Assembly: GCF_030580655.1 (NCBI RefSeq)
Contig: NZ_JAUQTB010000017.1
Span: 1-61,740, forward strand
From: Paenibacillus lacisoli
GTDB lineage: Bacteria; Bacillota; Bacilli; Paenibacillales; Paenibacillaceae
Length of the DNA stretch: 61,740 bases
Direction of reading: 5' to 3'
Shown piece after piece: positions 47,149 through 57,654 of this stretch. The number at the start of each line of letters is the position of its first letter. The first letter of the stretch is position 1. Below the pieces are notes generated by a model. That model saw only the letters and a program-made list of their open reading frames with translations. It was not told where the DNA came from and did no database searches. The translations under genes were made by a program, and so were the position numbers.

Positions 47149-50100
47149 TTAGTTCTTCCAGATCCGGTACAAAATAACGGCAGCTTCCGCACGGGTAAGC
47201 AGATCGTTCGGTGCAATCCGGCCGTCCTTGCCGTTAATGATGCCGCTCTTTAACAGCGCAGCCGCGCTGTCTCTCGCATAACCGGCAACGCCCGCTGCAT
47301 CCGGATAGCTGTCCAGAACGCCGGTATCGACTTTTTTCAGAGAGGATGCTATTGCACGGGCTGTTATCACCATCATTTCCTGACGGGATATGCTGTTATC
47401 CGGCCGGAAGGTGTTGTCTTTAAAACCTGTAACGATCCCCAATTCCTTGGCTGCGGACAACTCTTCATAATAATAGTCGGTGTCCTTAATATCACTGAAA
47501 GCACCTGTTTTTGTGCCCGAACCTTTCAGTTCCAGCGCTCTGACCAGCAGGGCAGTAAAGTCGGCCCGCTTGATCGCAGCTGCAGGAGAGAAGTGGTCCT
47601 CCGATACGCCCCGAATAACATCACGGGCGGCCATGGTGTGAATCGCTTGCTGTGCCCATGGTACATTCTGCAGATCTCCGAAGGTCATCGGCACATATGC
47701 CACGGCATAAGTGCTGAAGTGAGTGGTCTGGAAAACAACGGCTCCGGCAGCCTTGTCATAACGGCTGTTCAGCATCGGTACGGCGGCACCTTTGCCATCC
47801 ACATACCAGACCACGAGCGAATCCGGGTTACGAAGCTCCTCGGCAGATGGAGTATATGGAATGGACACCGTAACAGGTGCAGCTGGATCGCTCCATTCCA
47901 TGATCTGATCACCGGCCAGTATACTCAGCTCAAGAACAGGGCGGGGGCCGACTTTATCATGTTCAGCCAAGGCAAGACCTTGAGCAGATTCTGTAGCTAC
48001 CCGAATCTTGACCTGTCCTGCATCCATATTCACTTTAGAGAGCGTGTGGCTCGGCACCCGAAGGCGGGCTGCATCTGTTACCAGGAGCAGTTCAAATGCA
48101 TCCTGATGTTTCAAGCTCTGGACCGGCAATGACACTTCAAACGAAAGGACATCTGATGGCTGCTTCGGTATGTCAATGATCAGCTGCTTCTTGCCATTGG
48201 CCGCGGCTGGTGCCTGCTGCAGCGCTTTTTGCAGCATTTCTAAGGATACGTCAGCGGCAGCACGACCGTTATTTATTTTGATTTCAGGTTTTAGCATGAC
48301 TACGCCATCTTTGCTTTGGGTTATCCCTGTTTGGGGAGCAGGTGCCATTTCACCAGCGCTGCCGTTTCCTCCACTACTGCTATTGCCGGCACTGCCGCCC
48401 GTACCGCCGCCGCTGTTCCCACTGCCATCTGATCCGGCAGGCTGGCCGGAGAGTGTCAGTACGCCGAAGACGGAAGGATCTTTGTATCCATTGCCGGTCG
48501 TATCGCTCCAGGCAGCCACGCTTTGGCGGGCTCCGTTCTTCGCGTCGTTAATTTGAATGTCGAAGCCGATTTTTCTGCCGCTGGCCGGTTTCACAGTTTT
48601 GAAAGGGATTTTCATTTCCACGGAATAATTAGTCCCGGATACACGAGCCGCAGATCCGAAGCCTTCCTTGATGTGATCTGGGCTAAATGAGGTTTTATTA
48701 TCGAAGCTAACCCGGTACTGACCATCATCCTCTTGATAGAAGGTCGTTCTCCCGTTATTCTCATCCAGGAAAACCTCTACGGAATCCTGTTCCCAGGGAT
48801 TCACGCTGCTCTGATCGAGCTGTGCGTCGTTCACCTGGACCAGTACATACAGATTTTTGTCGTCCCAAAGTGTTCTGGCTACACCCGAGGCACCCTGCCA
48901 CGCCAGCTGATACCGGTTCACCGGCAGTTCGGGCGCCTGGTTCCATACGGCATCCACCGTTCCATCAATGGAAGGGGTGCCGTAATGAGCGGTAGATTGA
49001 TTGGCATTCGAAATCTCGGGCGGGTGTTCGGCGATGAACTTGGACGGATCGATTACACCGTAGTAGGACGGTTTGGCCTGCAAATTTTTATCAAACAGCA
49101 GCGGATTGGAGGAGGCTCTCCAGCTCGTATTATCATCCAGTCCCCACAGAGTCACACGTGCGATATGATCTGCATGTGCTTTGAAAATCTGGAACAGCTG
49201 CGCATATAAATATCCTTGAGCATTGGCCAGCTTCTCGGGCAGCTGATAGTCACGTCCAGCCTGAACATCCAGCTCGGTGATGCTCACTTCCACGCCCAGA
49301 GATATAAATTTCTCCAGCGACAGCTTCACATTCTCCGGATTAGTATTAATGCCGTAATGTGCCTGCATGCCGATGCCGTCGACAAGACGTTTACCGGGAT
49401 GAGCCTCTGCATATTTGCTGTTCATATCCCGGACCATGCTGTAGATCGCCTGGGCTTTGCGCTGATTGTCTTCGTTGTAGTCGTTGTAGTACAGCATGAT
49501 ATTCCATGTTGGGTGTTCATCCAGTACCTCTCGGGCAGCCAGGAAAGCCTGCTCCACGTAATCCGGGCCTATAGCTTGGTACCATGGAGACTGACGCAGT
49601 GAGGCCTGCCAATCATCAGGATTGGAAGGGTTATCGTTCATGGCTTCGTTGACGACATCCCAGGAGATAACGCGATCGCCGAAGTGCTCCATGACTGTGC
49701 GGATATGAGTACGCAGATTCTCCAAAGCTTCTGCACGTTCCAATGGAACGGTGTTGTTTTGCGCATCTTTCTTCGTGTTCATCCATTCTGGTGACTGCTG
49801 ATGCCAGACCAGCACGTGGCCGTGCATCTTCATGCCTTCGGCCAAAACTTTATTGACCATGGCATCAGCTGCATTGAATGTGAAAATGTCTTTTGTTGCC
49901 TGTAAGGCATCGGGTTTCATGGCATTGCCGGTTGTTATGACATTGTGGTGCATCTTCAGCAGATCCAGACGGACACCTTCCAGATCCTCTCCGCTAATCG
50001 CACTGCCGATTAAGAAATCATTCTTATATATATCCTTTATGGGTAGTAAATCCTTTTGTATCTCAATAGGCTCGGAGACGGTGCGCTCCAGTTCAACATC

Positions 50101-50823
50101 GTCGATGTAGAAAGAGGCGGTGGCACTGCTGCTCTCCACATAGAGGGTAACATACCCGCTGCTGATATTGTTATATCTGTAGGATCCCTTGAGCTGAACC
50201 CAGCCGTCGTTGGTGCTAACCGTTTTGGAGGCTAAGGTTACATAACTGGCTCCGCTGTCATTACCGACTTGAGTGGACAGCTGCAGTTGGGCATTATCGG
50301 GTGAAATCAGCTTAACCCAAGCGGACAAGTTATACTCGGCACCTTGCTCTATATAGGACTCAACATGGAGCGTCGGCCCATGCCAGGTTGAGGTTCTGCC
50401 TTCAACTTTAAGTGCATACAAGCCGCCCTGCGTATGATTGGCTTCTTTCGTCATCGTCAGTGTCTCCGTACCCGCTCTGCCTGTAAAGCCATTCGAGGAT
50501 TGGTCTTCAAAAGAGACTGGTATAAAAGGCTTTCCGGTGACTGCGGACAGACCGGCACCGCCGGATGCGGCACCTTGATCATCATTAGCAAAGGTCTCAT
50601 GATTGTCTGTCGCCGTTTCCTCCGGTTGTGCCAGTACAGTATTCGTGTCTGTATATGTATCGCTTGGAGTGGAGCTGGTGTGATCAGACATAGTATCCGA
50701 TAAGATGCGAATTCCCGATGTTGTCATGGCCCGAGCATGTGCAGCGGGTGCCAGCCAGGTTGAAGGGATCAGCAGGGCTGCTGCCAGTATGACGTAGAAG
50801 ACAGATTGGATCTTTCTGCTCAT
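47149..50823 (-). CDS. Modular cell-surface endo-1,4-beta-xylanase (CBM22-GH10-CBM9-SLH)
   Basis: The enzyme cleaves internal xylan links at the cell surface. Length is 1224 residues from ATG 50823 (AGGGGAG nine bases before; GTG 50832 is too close). Order: signal peptide (~1-31); acidic Thr/Ser-rich stretch; CBM22-type domain (~105-255); GH10 catalytic domain (~265-605) with acid/base Glu in SWDVVNEAM and nucleophile Glu in [12 protein letters not shown]9-type domain (~615-800, [12 protein letters not shown]); Gly/Ser linker; an unassigned beta-rich region; three SLH repeats at the C-terminus ([30 protein letters not shown]) for binding to cell-wall polymer. A cre-like site lies upstream, and a shared terminator at the 3' end. 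Confidence 0.95.
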   Translation of the reverse strand: MSRKIQSVFYVILAAALLIPSTWLAPAAHARAMTTSGIRILSDTMSDHTSSTPSDTYTDTNTVLAQPEETATDNHETFANDDQGAASGGAGLSAVTGKPFIPVSFEDQSSNGFTGRAGTETLTMTKEANHTQGGLYALKVEGRTSTWHGPTLHVESYIEQGAEYNLSAWVKLISPDNAQLQLSTQVGNDSGASYVTLASKTVSTNDGWVQLKGSYRYNNISSGYVTLYVESSSATASFYIDDVELERTVSEPIEIQKDLLPIKDIYKNDFLIGSAISGEDLEGVRLDLLKMHHNVITTGNAMKPDALQATKDIFTFNAADAMVNKVLAEGMKMHGHVLVWHQQSPEWMNTKKDAQNNTVPLERAEALENLRTHIRTVMEHFGDRVISWDVVNEAMNDNPSNPDDWQASLRQSPWYQAIGPDYVEQAFLAAREVLDEHPTWNIMLYYNDYNEDNQRKAQAIYSMVRDMNSKYAEAHPGKRLVDGIGMQAHYGINTNPENVKLSLEKFISLGVEVSITELDVQAGRDYQLPEKLANAQGYLYAQLFQIFKAHADHIARVTLWGLDDNTSWRASSNPLLFDKNLQAKPSYYGVIDPSKFIAEHPPEISNANQSTAHYGTPSIDGTVDAVWNQAPELPVNRYQLAWQGASGVARTLWDDKNLYVLVQVNDAQLDQSSVNPWEQDSVEVFLDENNGRTTFYQEDDGQYRVSFDNKTSFSPDHIKEGFGSAARVSGTNYSVEMKIPFKTVKPASGRKIGFDIQINDAKNGARQSVAAWSDTTGNGYKDPSVFGVLTLSGQPAGSDGSGNSGGGTGGSAGNSSSGGNGSAGEMAPAPQTGITQSKDGVVMLKPEIKINNGRAAADVSLEMLQKALQQAPAAANGKKQLIIDIPKQPSDVLSFEVSLPVQSLKHQDAFELLLVTDAARLRVPSHTLSKVNMDAGQVKIRVATESAQGLALAEHDKVGPRPVLELSILAGDQIMEWSDPAAPVTVSIPYTPSAEELRNPDSLVVWYVDGKGAAVPMLNSRYDKAAGAVVFQTTHFSTYAVAYVPMTFGDLQNVPWAQQAIHTMAARDVIRGVSEDHFSPAAAIKRADFTALLVRALELKGSGTKTGAFSDIKDTDYYYEELSAAKELGIVTGFKDNTFRPDNSISRQEMMVITARAIASSLKKVDTGVLDSYPDAAGVAGYARDSAAALLKSGIINGKDGRIAPNDLLTRAEAAVILYRIWKN

Positions 50824-50869
50824 TTGTTGCACTCCCCTACAATAGATTGGTTACTCCATCGTTCAATTT

Positions 50870-50883
50870 TTTGAGCGTTTACA
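50870..50883 (-). promoter_or_regulatory. cre-like site upstream of the xylanase gene
   Basis: On the minus strand TGTAAACGCTCAAA matches the cre consensus TGWAARCGYTWNCW at 12 of 14 positions, including the core TGTAAACGCT. It lies ~47 bases before the start, where CcpA with P-Ser-HPr would block transcription. Confidence 0.55.
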
Positions 50884-51009
50884 TTTTATGAGACGGCTCC
50901 TCCTTTCTTAACCTAGATGGTACCATTCCTGTGAAGGCGCAGTCCCCCGATAAATTAAAGAAAAACCCTTGGATTGTATATATAAAATTTAGATTATCCT
51001 CAAGAATCT

Positions 51010-51046
51010 AAAAACCCCGATAGTCGTCATGACTATCGGGGTTCTC
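51010..51046 (-). terminator. Terminator of the SLH protein gene
   Basis: On the minus strand AACCCCGATAGTC / GACTATCGGGGTT with a short loop is followed by TTT. Confidence 0.85.
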
Positions 51047-51064
51047 AGACTGAAGTACAGTCAT

Positions 51065-53632
51065 CTATCTGGCAGCTGCCTCAATATCGGCATAGGCCCA
51101 GTGAGAGGCGGGCACATCAGAGAAAGTAGCCTTTGTTGCATCCTTCATGGGACGCTTGAAAAGAAGGTTTAATACTTTTACCGCTTCAGCTCGGGTAAGC
51201 TTTTCTTCTGGTCTAAAGGTGTTATCATTGTATCCCTGCATCAAACCTATAGACTTTACATAAGAGATTGCTTCTGCTGCCCAGGAATCAGATGGAACAT
51301 CGATGAAAGTAACAGGATTACTGCCGGATGTATGTGCTGCAGGCTGCCTCATCCAGCGGTAAGCGATCATCGCCATTTGGGAACGGGTGATAGCGCCCTC
51401 CGGAACAAATTGGTTGATGTTGACGCCGGTCATGATCCCTGCAGTCTGTGTCTTCATAATATCGCCGTAAGCCCAGTGTGCGGCTGCAACATCTGCAAAA
51501 TTGTGGCTGCCGACCGCAGTGGTTTGATCACCCAGGTTGCGAGACAGCATGGCAGCCATCTGCGCACGAGTAATCGGTGAATCCGGGAGGAAGCGGGTTC
51601 CAAACCCTTGAATATATGGCTTGGAGGCGGCTTTATTATTGAATTCCTTGAGACCATCCACAGTTACAAGGGTAAACGTACTAAATTTATTTACCGTAAA
51701 CTCAAGAGCCTCACTTCCATTAGGCAGCTTGGTCAGCTGGCCTGGAATCAGCTCCTTTGTACCGTCGCTGTGTTCAATGTATACAGCTAAATTATCCAGA
51801 GTCTGCTGACGGGCTGCTGCATCGGTCGGCAGGCTGTCGCGCAGTGGAAGAGCAAGGGTTACCTCGTGATTTTGCATATTGGTCTCGATTTCAACAGGGC
51901 GTGAAAGTACCTGAACATTGCTGTTCGTGGAGACCTGCTGTATTACTTTTTCCTTTTTGGCGCGATCCTCAACGGCTTTGCGATCTGATTCCGCCTTTAT
52001 GGGCACCACACGGAAATATAAATCCTGATCAAAGCCTGCAATTGATTTTGTTGGAATCGTGATCACAGCGTTTGCTGTAGCAATTTCAAGTCTCATTGTA
52101 CTATCATTCAGCTGCTTTACGGCTGCCTGTGGCAGCTCGATCTTTGTCTCAGCTACGTTATCGTTTGTATCAGGAATGACGATCTGAACGGTATCCAGCC
52201 CGGACTGCTTTGCCTTCTCGACAGACTCCTTGGCAATGCTCTCAGGCATGGTCACAAGGTCTTTTACTACACCGTTGCTCTCGGTAGTGCGTGTAATGGA
52301 TGTATGTGCAAGACTTAGGCCGTTCTTTCCATTCACCTCCACTGAGATCTGCTCCTGCTTGGTTGTTGGTGCCGGCACAGTTCCTGAAGGAGCAGAAGGA
52401 CCTGAGCCGCTGCCCGTTGAAGGTGCAGGTGTTGGGTTTGGCGCAGGTGCCGAGTCCTTGTCACGATTGAAGAAACCGTCAAATGCGTTTTGGATACTTT
52501 GAATAGTGATATATCCTGCTGAAGGTTTTTTATCCAGCATCCACTGGGCCAGCTGCTCTAACTTTTCCGTATTATTTGCAATATCGGTCATTTTGCTGAA
52601 ATCGAGCGGAAAAGGATCCAGTACTGTACTTCCCGGGTTGGGATCTCCATTAATCTCCATTTGGAACATAGCTAGCATTAACAGGGATTGCGCCATTTCT
52701 TCAGAATCCGCTGCGGAGTTAATGGAAGGGAGCAGCGCAGGAACTTCAATAATCATGCCAATTTTGTCAGTGAGCCGGTTATCCATCATGGCTTCAAAAT
52801 AATCGGCTAGATAAGCTATCAGAGCTTGATCCGCTGGAGTTCCGTTAATAAATTTTTGTGCTGCTGCTTCAATTTCAAGGGTATCCTCGTCGTCTTCGTC
52901 AAAATATTCTCCAACACGACTCAGCTGCTGGTAGAAAGGAAGGAGAGCTTGAAGCTTATTGCTGCTTTTAAAAACCAGTATCCCTTGCAACGCTGTATCC
53001 GTAATGAACTGCACCTGAGCTCTTGTTTTATACATAGAGTTATTCGGTGCAAATCTAGCAACAAGCTCAGCGATGGAAAGTTTCTGATCTTCGCTTAAAT
53101 CTGTAAAATAAGGTGTATTCAGCTGGAGATCATTCAACGCACCAAGCACTTCTGACAGAGAGGAATCGTGTTGTCCTCTAAATGATTTGATGGCTTGGTT
53201 GAACAAACCAAGGGAAGGATCGAAAGTTACTTTCAGCATGTGATAAATGGCTGCCTGACCGGGATTGTTTTTAACAACTACGTTGAAATAATAAGTTTGT
53301 CCGGCTTCCAGGTCTGAGACATTGATGGAATAAAGTTCTTGCTGCCAGTTGTTGAGAGGTGTTACTAAGTAAGAATCCTCCAAGGCAGCAATTTTGTCGT
53401 TATCTGATTGATATACCTGATATTCGAGCGTGCTGCTGTCAAATTCACCATCTACGGCAGAATTCCAATTCAGCTGCAGCGTGGCATTGTCGATGTAACT
53501 GGCCGTGATCTCTCCTTGATTACCCGGAACTGGCGGGTTAATCATGTCAGCCCGTGCTTTAGATGAAAATAAAGGCATTGCAAGCACAAACACAAGCAAT
53601 AAGCTAACCAAACGTTGGTATTTAATAATCAT
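51065..53632 (-). CDS. S-layer-anchored surface protein with fibronectin-like N-terminal domain
   Basis: An 855-residue protein from ATG 53632 (GGGAGG upstream). A signal peptide (VSLLLVFVLAMPLFSSKARA) is followed by a fibronectin-type-III-like domain (~35-130: GEITASYIDNATLQLNWNS), a helical region (~140-390), a Pro/Ser linker (PAPNPTPAPSTGSGSGPSAP), a beta-rich region (~430-680) and SLH repeats at the C-terminus (FADVAAAHWAYGDI, FRPEEKLTRAEAVKVLNLLF). A final repeat ends early at WAYADIEAAAR, which may be the natural end. Its surface role is structural or adhesive by inference; no catalytic motif is seen. The gene is adjacent to, but separately terminated from, the xylanase. Confidence 0.85.
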   Translation of the reverse strand: MIIKYQRLVSLLLVFVLAMPLFSSKARADMINPPVPGNQGEITASYIDNATLQLNWNSAVDGEFDSSTLEYQVYQSDNDKIAALEDSYLVTPLNNWQQELYSINVSDLEAGQTYYFNVVVKNNPGQAAIYHMLKVTFDPSLGLFNQAIKSFRGQHDSSLSEVLGALNDLQLNTPYFTDLSEDQKLSIAELVARFAPNNSMYKTRAQVQFITDTALQGILVFKSSNKLQALLPFYQQLSRVGEYFDEDDEDTLEIEAAAQKFINGTPADQALIAYLADYFEAMMDNRLTDKIGMIIEVPALLPSINSAADSEEMAQSLLMLAMFQMEINGDPNPGSTVLDPFPLDFSKMTDIANNTEKLEQLAQWMLDKKPSAGYITIQSIQNAFDGFFNRDKDSAPAPNPTPAPSTGSGSGPSAPSGTVPAPTTKQEQISVEVNGKNGLSLAHTSITRTTESNGVVKDLVTMPESIAKESVEKAKQSGLDTVQIVIPDTNDNVAETKIELPQAAVKQLNDSTMRLEIATANAVITIPTKSIAGFDQDLYFRVVPIKAESDRKAVEDRAKKEKVIQQVSTNSNVQVLSRPVEIETNMQNHEVTLALPLRDSLPTDAAARQQTLDNLAVYIEHSDGTKELIPGQLTKLPNGSEALEFTVNKFSTFTLVTVDGLKEFNNKAASKPYIQGFGTRFLPDSPITRAQMAAMLSRNLGDQTTAVGSHNFADVAAAHWAYGDIMKTQTAGIMTGVNINQFVPEGAITRSQMAMIAYRWMRQPAAHTSGSNPVTFIDVPSDSWAAEAISYVKSIGLMQGYNDNTFRPEEKLTRAEAVKVLNLLFKRPMKDATKATFSDVPASHWAYADIEAAAR

Positions 53633-53807
53633 TATATCCTCCCAAAATCTTGAACAAATTTATTTCGTACCGATTTCTGCCGGTCCCCCCTTAAATCCGT
53701 GCGGTACGTGTTAGACAGCTTAGGGAAATTGTAGACTAAGGCTCTGAACCGATTCTAAACATAAACTGTTACCTGGCCTTTTTGTCATTCTACTGACTTA
53801 CGGGTAA

Positions 53808-53834
53808 TGAAACCCATCGCATGTTTTTGGTGTA
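53808..53834 (+). promoter_or_regulatory. ECF-sigma-like promoter of the pspA operon
   Basis: TGAAAC followed after 17 bases by TGTA resembles the SigW-type promoter (TGAAAC-N16-CGTA), ~40 bases before pspA. The -10 part is imperfect. Confidence 0.5.
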
Positions 53835-53875
53835 TGATGATGTAAAAGAACGCACGTCAAAGGAGGAACATGGGA

Positions 53876-54544
53876 ATGGGAATCTTGGCGAGGTTTAAGG
53901 ACGTTATGAAGGCGAACGTAAACGAGCTGCTAGATCGTTCAGATCATCCAGAGAAGACAGTTGACGAATATATGCGCAGTATGCGCAGCGATCTGGGTCA
54001 GGTCAAAGCAGAGACAGCGGCAGTGCTTGCGGAGGAAAGACGGACGAAGCGGGCTCTGGATGAATGTCAGGCTGAAATCATCCGCCTGCAGCGTTATGCC
54101 GAGAAGACGGTGGAAGCCGGCAGGGCAGAGGAGTCCCTGAAGTTTCTCGATCGCAAGGCACAGCAGGAGGAAAAGAAGGTCGAGTTGAAGCGTGCTTATG
54201 ACCAGGCCTCGACCAATGCATCTAATATGAAGCAAATGCAAAATAAACTAAGCTCCGATCTGGAGCAGCTTGAAGCGCGCCGTGCGGAGCTGAATGGCAA
54301 GATGGAGCAAGCCCGCAGCATCCGGCAGCAGCTTGATCGCGATTCGTCTCGGGACGGAGTAGGTGCAGCTTTGGATACCATGAAAGAGAAGGCGGATCTG
54401 GCACTGAACGAAGCGGAAGCTCTGGCCGAGCTTCGGGGAGAGCGGCAGGAAGAGGATCTGGATGAGCTGATGGACCGGCTGGAGAAGGAGCAGGCAGCCA
54501 AGACAGGGGATACAACAGGTCCGGATTCAACTAGTAAAGGCTAA
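53876..54544 (+). CDS. pspA: PspA/IM30-family membrane-stress protein
   Basis: PspA-type proteins assemble as rings or rods on damaged membranes. The 222-residue protein is almost wholly helical coiled coil, with the family start GILARFKDVMKANVNELLD and heptad-rich Lys/Glu sequence. ATG 53876 is nine bases after AGGAGG; ATG 53870 is only three away. First gene of a four-gene group matching B. subtilis ydjF-ydjG-ydjH-ydjI, which SigW controls there; an ECF-like promoter lies upstream here. Confidence 0.92.
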   Translation: MGILARFKDVMKANVNELLDRSDHPEKTVDEYMRSMRSDLGQVKAETAAVLAEERRTKRALDECQAEIIRLQRYAEKTVEAGRAEESLKFLDRKAQQEEKKVELKRAYDQASTNASNMKQMQNKLSSDLEQLEARRAELNGKMEQARSIRQQLDRDSSRDGVGAALDTMKEKADLALNEAEALAELRGERQEEDLDELMDRLEKEQAAKTGDTTGPDSTSKG

Positions 54545-54584
54545 CCCGTTTGTATACATTTCTTCATATTAGTGAGGTGAGCAA

Positions 54585-55616
54585 ATGCCGGTTATTGAAT
54601 ACAAATGTCCGAACTGCGGCAGCGGTATGGTGTTCGACAGTACGACAGGGATGCTGTCCTGCCCCAGCTGCGGAAGAAAGGACAATATCGATCAGATTCC
54701 GGATCCGCTGAAGAAGCAGGTATTCACGGACGGGGAGGTCAAGGAGTACCACTGTACCAGCTGCGGAGCGGTCATCGTGACTGAACCGGAGACGAGTGCG
54801 ACAACCTGCAGCTTTTGCGGCTCGGCCGTGGTGCTTAGTGACCGGCTGAGCGGGGATCTGGCGCCGGTGCAGGTGATCCCTTTTGCAATCAGCAAGGAAG
54901 AAGCGATGAAAGCTTTCAAGAAATGGTGCGGCAAAGGCCTGCTGACCCCCAGCGGATTCATGAAGGCGGACCGCGTCAAGGATATTACCGGTATGTACGT
55001 GCCGTTCTGGTTATACCATCTACATAACCGTATTGAAGTGCAGGGGCATGCCACCAAGGTGCGTATCTACACACAGGGAGACTATCAGTATACGGAGACA
55101 CAGCATTTTGAGATTTACCGCAGAATTCATCTCGACTATGTCAGGCTGCCGGTCGATGCCTCGGCCAAAATGAACGACCAGCTGATGGACCGGCTGGAAC
55201 CTTTTCCATATAACCAGCTCAAGGAATTCAAGACGCCTTATCTTGCCGGATACATTGCCGAAAAGTATAACTATACCGACGAGGAACTCCTGCCCCGTGC
55301 CGAGGACAAAACCAGACCGTTCATTGATGCCTACATTGCATCTACCGTATCCGGGTACAACAGTGTCAGCTATACGAACAAGCATATCGACACCTCGGTC
55401 AAGCAATCCGATTACGTCCTTCTGCCAGTATGGATGGTCTACTATGATTTCAATCAGTCAGAATATACGTTCGCGATGAACGGTCAGACGGGTAAGGTGG
55501 TGGGCAGACCGCCGATCAGCAAAGGAAAGGTAGCTGCGTGGTTTACAGGTGTATCTGCCATCTCGTTCCTGTCGTTGAAGCTGCTGGCCTGGATGATGGG
55601 GGGCGGTTTTCTGTGA
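54585..55616 (+). CDS. Zinc-ribbon membrane protein (YdjG-like)
   Basis: The 343-residue protein opens with two zinc ribbons: YKCPNCGSG...LSCPSCGRK (Cys pairs ~8/11 and 26/29) and YHCTSCGAV...TTCSFCGSA. A middle region of ~200 residues rich in aromatic and charged residues follows, and one membrane helix near the C-terminus (WFTGVSAISFLSLKLLAWMM). The layout matches YdjG-type proteins encoded with PspA. The last codons overlap the start of the next gene (CTGTGA). Probably part of a membrane complex recruiting PspA; this is inference from gene order. Confidence 0.82.
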   Translation: MPVIEYKCPNCGSGMVFDSTTGMLSCPSCGRKDNIDQIPDPLKKQVFTDGEVKEYHCTSCGAVIVTEPETSATTCSFCGSAVVLSDRLSGDLAPVQVIPFAISKEEAMKAFKKWCGKGLLTPSGFMKADRVKDITGMYVPFWLYHLHNRIEVQGHATKVRIYTQGDYQYTETQHFEIYRRIHLDYVRLPVDASAKMNDQLMDRLEPFPYNQLKEFKTPYLAGYIAEKYNYTDEELLPRAEDKTRPFIDAYIASTVSGYNSVSYTNKHIDTSVKQSDYVLLPVWMVYYDFNQSEYTFAMNGQTGKVVGRPPISKGKVAAWFTGVSAISFLSLKLLAWMMGGGFL

Positions 55617-56419
55617 AATTAAATAAATTCGTACCGACGGCTCTGCTCTTCCTGGTCTTAGCCCTTGTGCTGCCGGCTCTACCGACGTTGAACACCGCAG
55701 CGGCTGCGGCAGGGGAGAAAACCCTCATCTACGATGATGCTCACTTATTGAGCGAGACGGATGCCGCCGAACTGAATGCGATGGCCAGTAAGTATGGAGC
55801 AGAGCGGGAGACGGACATCATCGTCTATACGACCAACAATCCGGAGAGCAAGGATACCAAGGAGATCACCGAGGATTTCTATGACGAACATGGCCCCGGG
55901 TATGATAAGGCACATGGCAACGCCGTTATTCTGACTGTCGATATCAGCAACCGGGATACTTATTTGGCGGGCTTTTATAAGGCGGAAGAGATGCTTGACG
56001 ATGGCAGGCTGGACAAAATAACCAGTAAAATCTCGCCGTATTTGTCCGAGGGGAATTACAAGCAGGCATTCAGCACATATATTATGACAGCTTACCGCTA
56101 TATGGGTTATAAGCCGGGCGTGAACCCGGATAACATTGTGTTCAAATTATGGTTTCAGGTACTTGCAGCTCTCGTTATTGGCGGCGGTGTTGTGGGGACG
56201 ATGGCTTACCGCTCCGGCGGACGGGTGACCATCCATCGGGGGACGTATGAAGATGCCGAGAAATCCGGTGTATTGGACCGGCAGGACCAGTATATCCGCA
56301 CAACGGTGACGAAGCGGAAGATTGAACGGAATCAAGGAGGCGGCTCCGGCTTTGGCGGCGGAGGCGGTGGAACGACCAAGGGAGGGCACTCTCACAGCGG
56401 CAGCCGGGGTTCATTTTAA
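55613..56419 (+). CDS. TPM-domain membrane protein (YdjH-like)
   Basis: A 268-residue protein beginning at GTG 55613, overlapping the previous stop by four bases, with GGGGGGCGG upstream. It has a signal/anchor segment (TALLFLVLALVLPALP), a TPM domain (~40-170: LIYDDAHLLSETDAAELNAM, VILTVDISNRD), a second membrane helix (FQVLAALVIGGGVVGTMA) and a Gly/Ser/His-rich tail (GGGSGFGGGGGG). TPM domains occur in envelope and photosystem-repair proteins. Third gene of the pspA group. Confidence 0.84.
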   Translation: MKLNKFVPTALLFLVLALVLPALPTLNTAAAAAGEKTLIYDDAHLLSETDAAELNAMASKYGAERETDIIVYTTNNPESKDTKEITEDFYDEHGPGYDKAHGNAVILTVDISNRDTYLAGFYKAEEMLDDGRLDKITSKISPYLSEGNYKQAFSTYIMTAYRYMGYKPGVNPDNIVFKLWFQVLAALVIGGGVVGTMAYRSGGRVTIHRGTYEDAEKSGVLDRQDQYIRTTVTKRKIERNQGGGSGFGGGGGGTTKGGHSHSGSRGSF

Positions 56420-56440
56420 CCGAAAGGATGGGGAAGAGTA

Positions 56441-57448
56441 ATGGGTTTCTTCAAGAATCAGTTCTCGAATGTAGTGGAGTGGGAAGAATTCCGGGATGAT
56501 ATGATTTTCTGGAAATGGAGCAATCGGGAGATCAAGAAGGGCAGTAAGCTGATTATCCGCTCCGGACAGGATGCGATTTTTCTGAATAACGGCAAGATTG
56601 AGGGTATCTTCGAGGATGAAGGGGTATTCAATATCGATTCGGATATTATTCCGTTCCTGTCGACGCTCAAAGGCTTCAAATTTGGCTTCAACAGCGGGAT
56701 GCGGGTTGAGGTGCTGTTCGTGAACACCAAAGAGTTTACCGTGAGATGGGGTACCCAAAGCCCGATCCTCATCCCGACACCCCAGCTTCCAGGCGGGATG
56801 CCGATTCGTGCCAATGGTACGTTCACGTTCAAGGTGAGTGATTATGTTGCGCTGATCGACAAGGTAGCGGGCATCAAGCAAAGCTATCTTGTCGAGGATG
56901 TCAAAATCCGCATCGTCTCTGTACTGGACCAGCTGCTCATGAAGTGGATCAGCCGCGAAGGGAAAGATATGTTTAATCTGCAGGCCAATGCTTCGGATAT
57001 TGCTGCAGGGATTCGGGAAGACCTCGATATGCAGGTGATGGACATCGGGATGACGATCACAGGCTTTCAGGTGATGAGCTTCAACTACCCGCAGGAAATT
57101 CAGGATATGATTACGAAGACAGCTTCCCATGAAATGATCGGCAATATGCAGAAGTATCAGCAGGTGAGCATGACCGACGGAATCGCTTCCGGCAAGGTAC
57201 AGGGCGGCGGTGCGGCATCAGACATGGCCGGGATGATGATGGGAATGAACATGGCGAATGAGATGCTGAAGAATATGAATAGCGGTACAGCGTCAAATCA
57301 AGGCCAGAATGCAAACGCGGGTGGTAATGCTGGTCAGGCAAGTGGAGCACCCGCAGGCGATCATACCAAGCCCAACTTCTGCCCCAACTGTGGAGCGAAA
57401 GTGAATGGGGCTAATTTCTGTCCAAACTGCGGTCAGAAGCTTGGATAG
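56441..57448 (+). CDS. SPFH-domain protein with C-terminal zinc ribbon (YdjI-like)
   Basis: The 335-residue protein has a virion-core/SPFH-like domain over residues ~1-235 (VVEWEEFRDDMIFWKW, then the region around IRANGTFTFKVSDY), a Met/Gly-rich and Gln/Asn/Gly-rich linker (GMMMGMNMANEMLKNM), and a double zinc ribbon at the end (NFCPNCGAKVNGANFCPNCG). No membrane helix. In B. subtilis YdjI recruits PspA to the membrane; the same job is likely. AAAGGATGGGG precedes ATG 56441. Last gene of the operon. Confidence 0.87.
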   Translation: MGFFKNQFSNVVEWEEFRDDMIFWKWSNREIKKGSKLIIRSGQDAIFLNNGKIEGIFEDEGVFNIDSDIIPFLSTLKGFKFGFNSGMRVEVLFVNTKEFTVRWGTQSPILIPTPQLPGGMPIRANGTFTFKVSDYVALIDKVAGIKQSYLVEDVKIRIVSVLDQLLMKWISREGKDMFNLQANASDIAAGIREDLDMQVMDIGMTITGFQVMSFNYPQEIQDMITKTASHEMIGNMQKYQQVSMTDGIASGKVQGGGAASDMAGMMMGMNMANEMLKNMNSGTASNQGQNANAGGNAGQASGAPAGDHTKPNFCPNCGAKVNGANFCPNCGQKLG

Positions 57449-57463
57449 AATTATGCAGAGATC

Positions 57464-57493
57464 AAAAAGGCCGCCCGGGGCGGCCCTTTTTTT
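57464..57493 (+). terminator. Terminator of the pspA operon
   Basis: AAAAAGGCCGCC-CGGG-GCGGCCC followed by TTTTTTT. Confidence 0.92.
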
Positions 57494-57654
57494 GATTTGA
57501 CTACATGAGAATATGTAACTGTCTATTTACTGTGAAATTTATTTAGCATAAGGATCATATCCTTTTGCGGTGATGTTTAGAAGCAGGAAGTCACCAGCAT
57601 AATCAACATAAAACCGCTAGATAAGCCCATTGAGCAAACGGGAGGGGTATTGTG

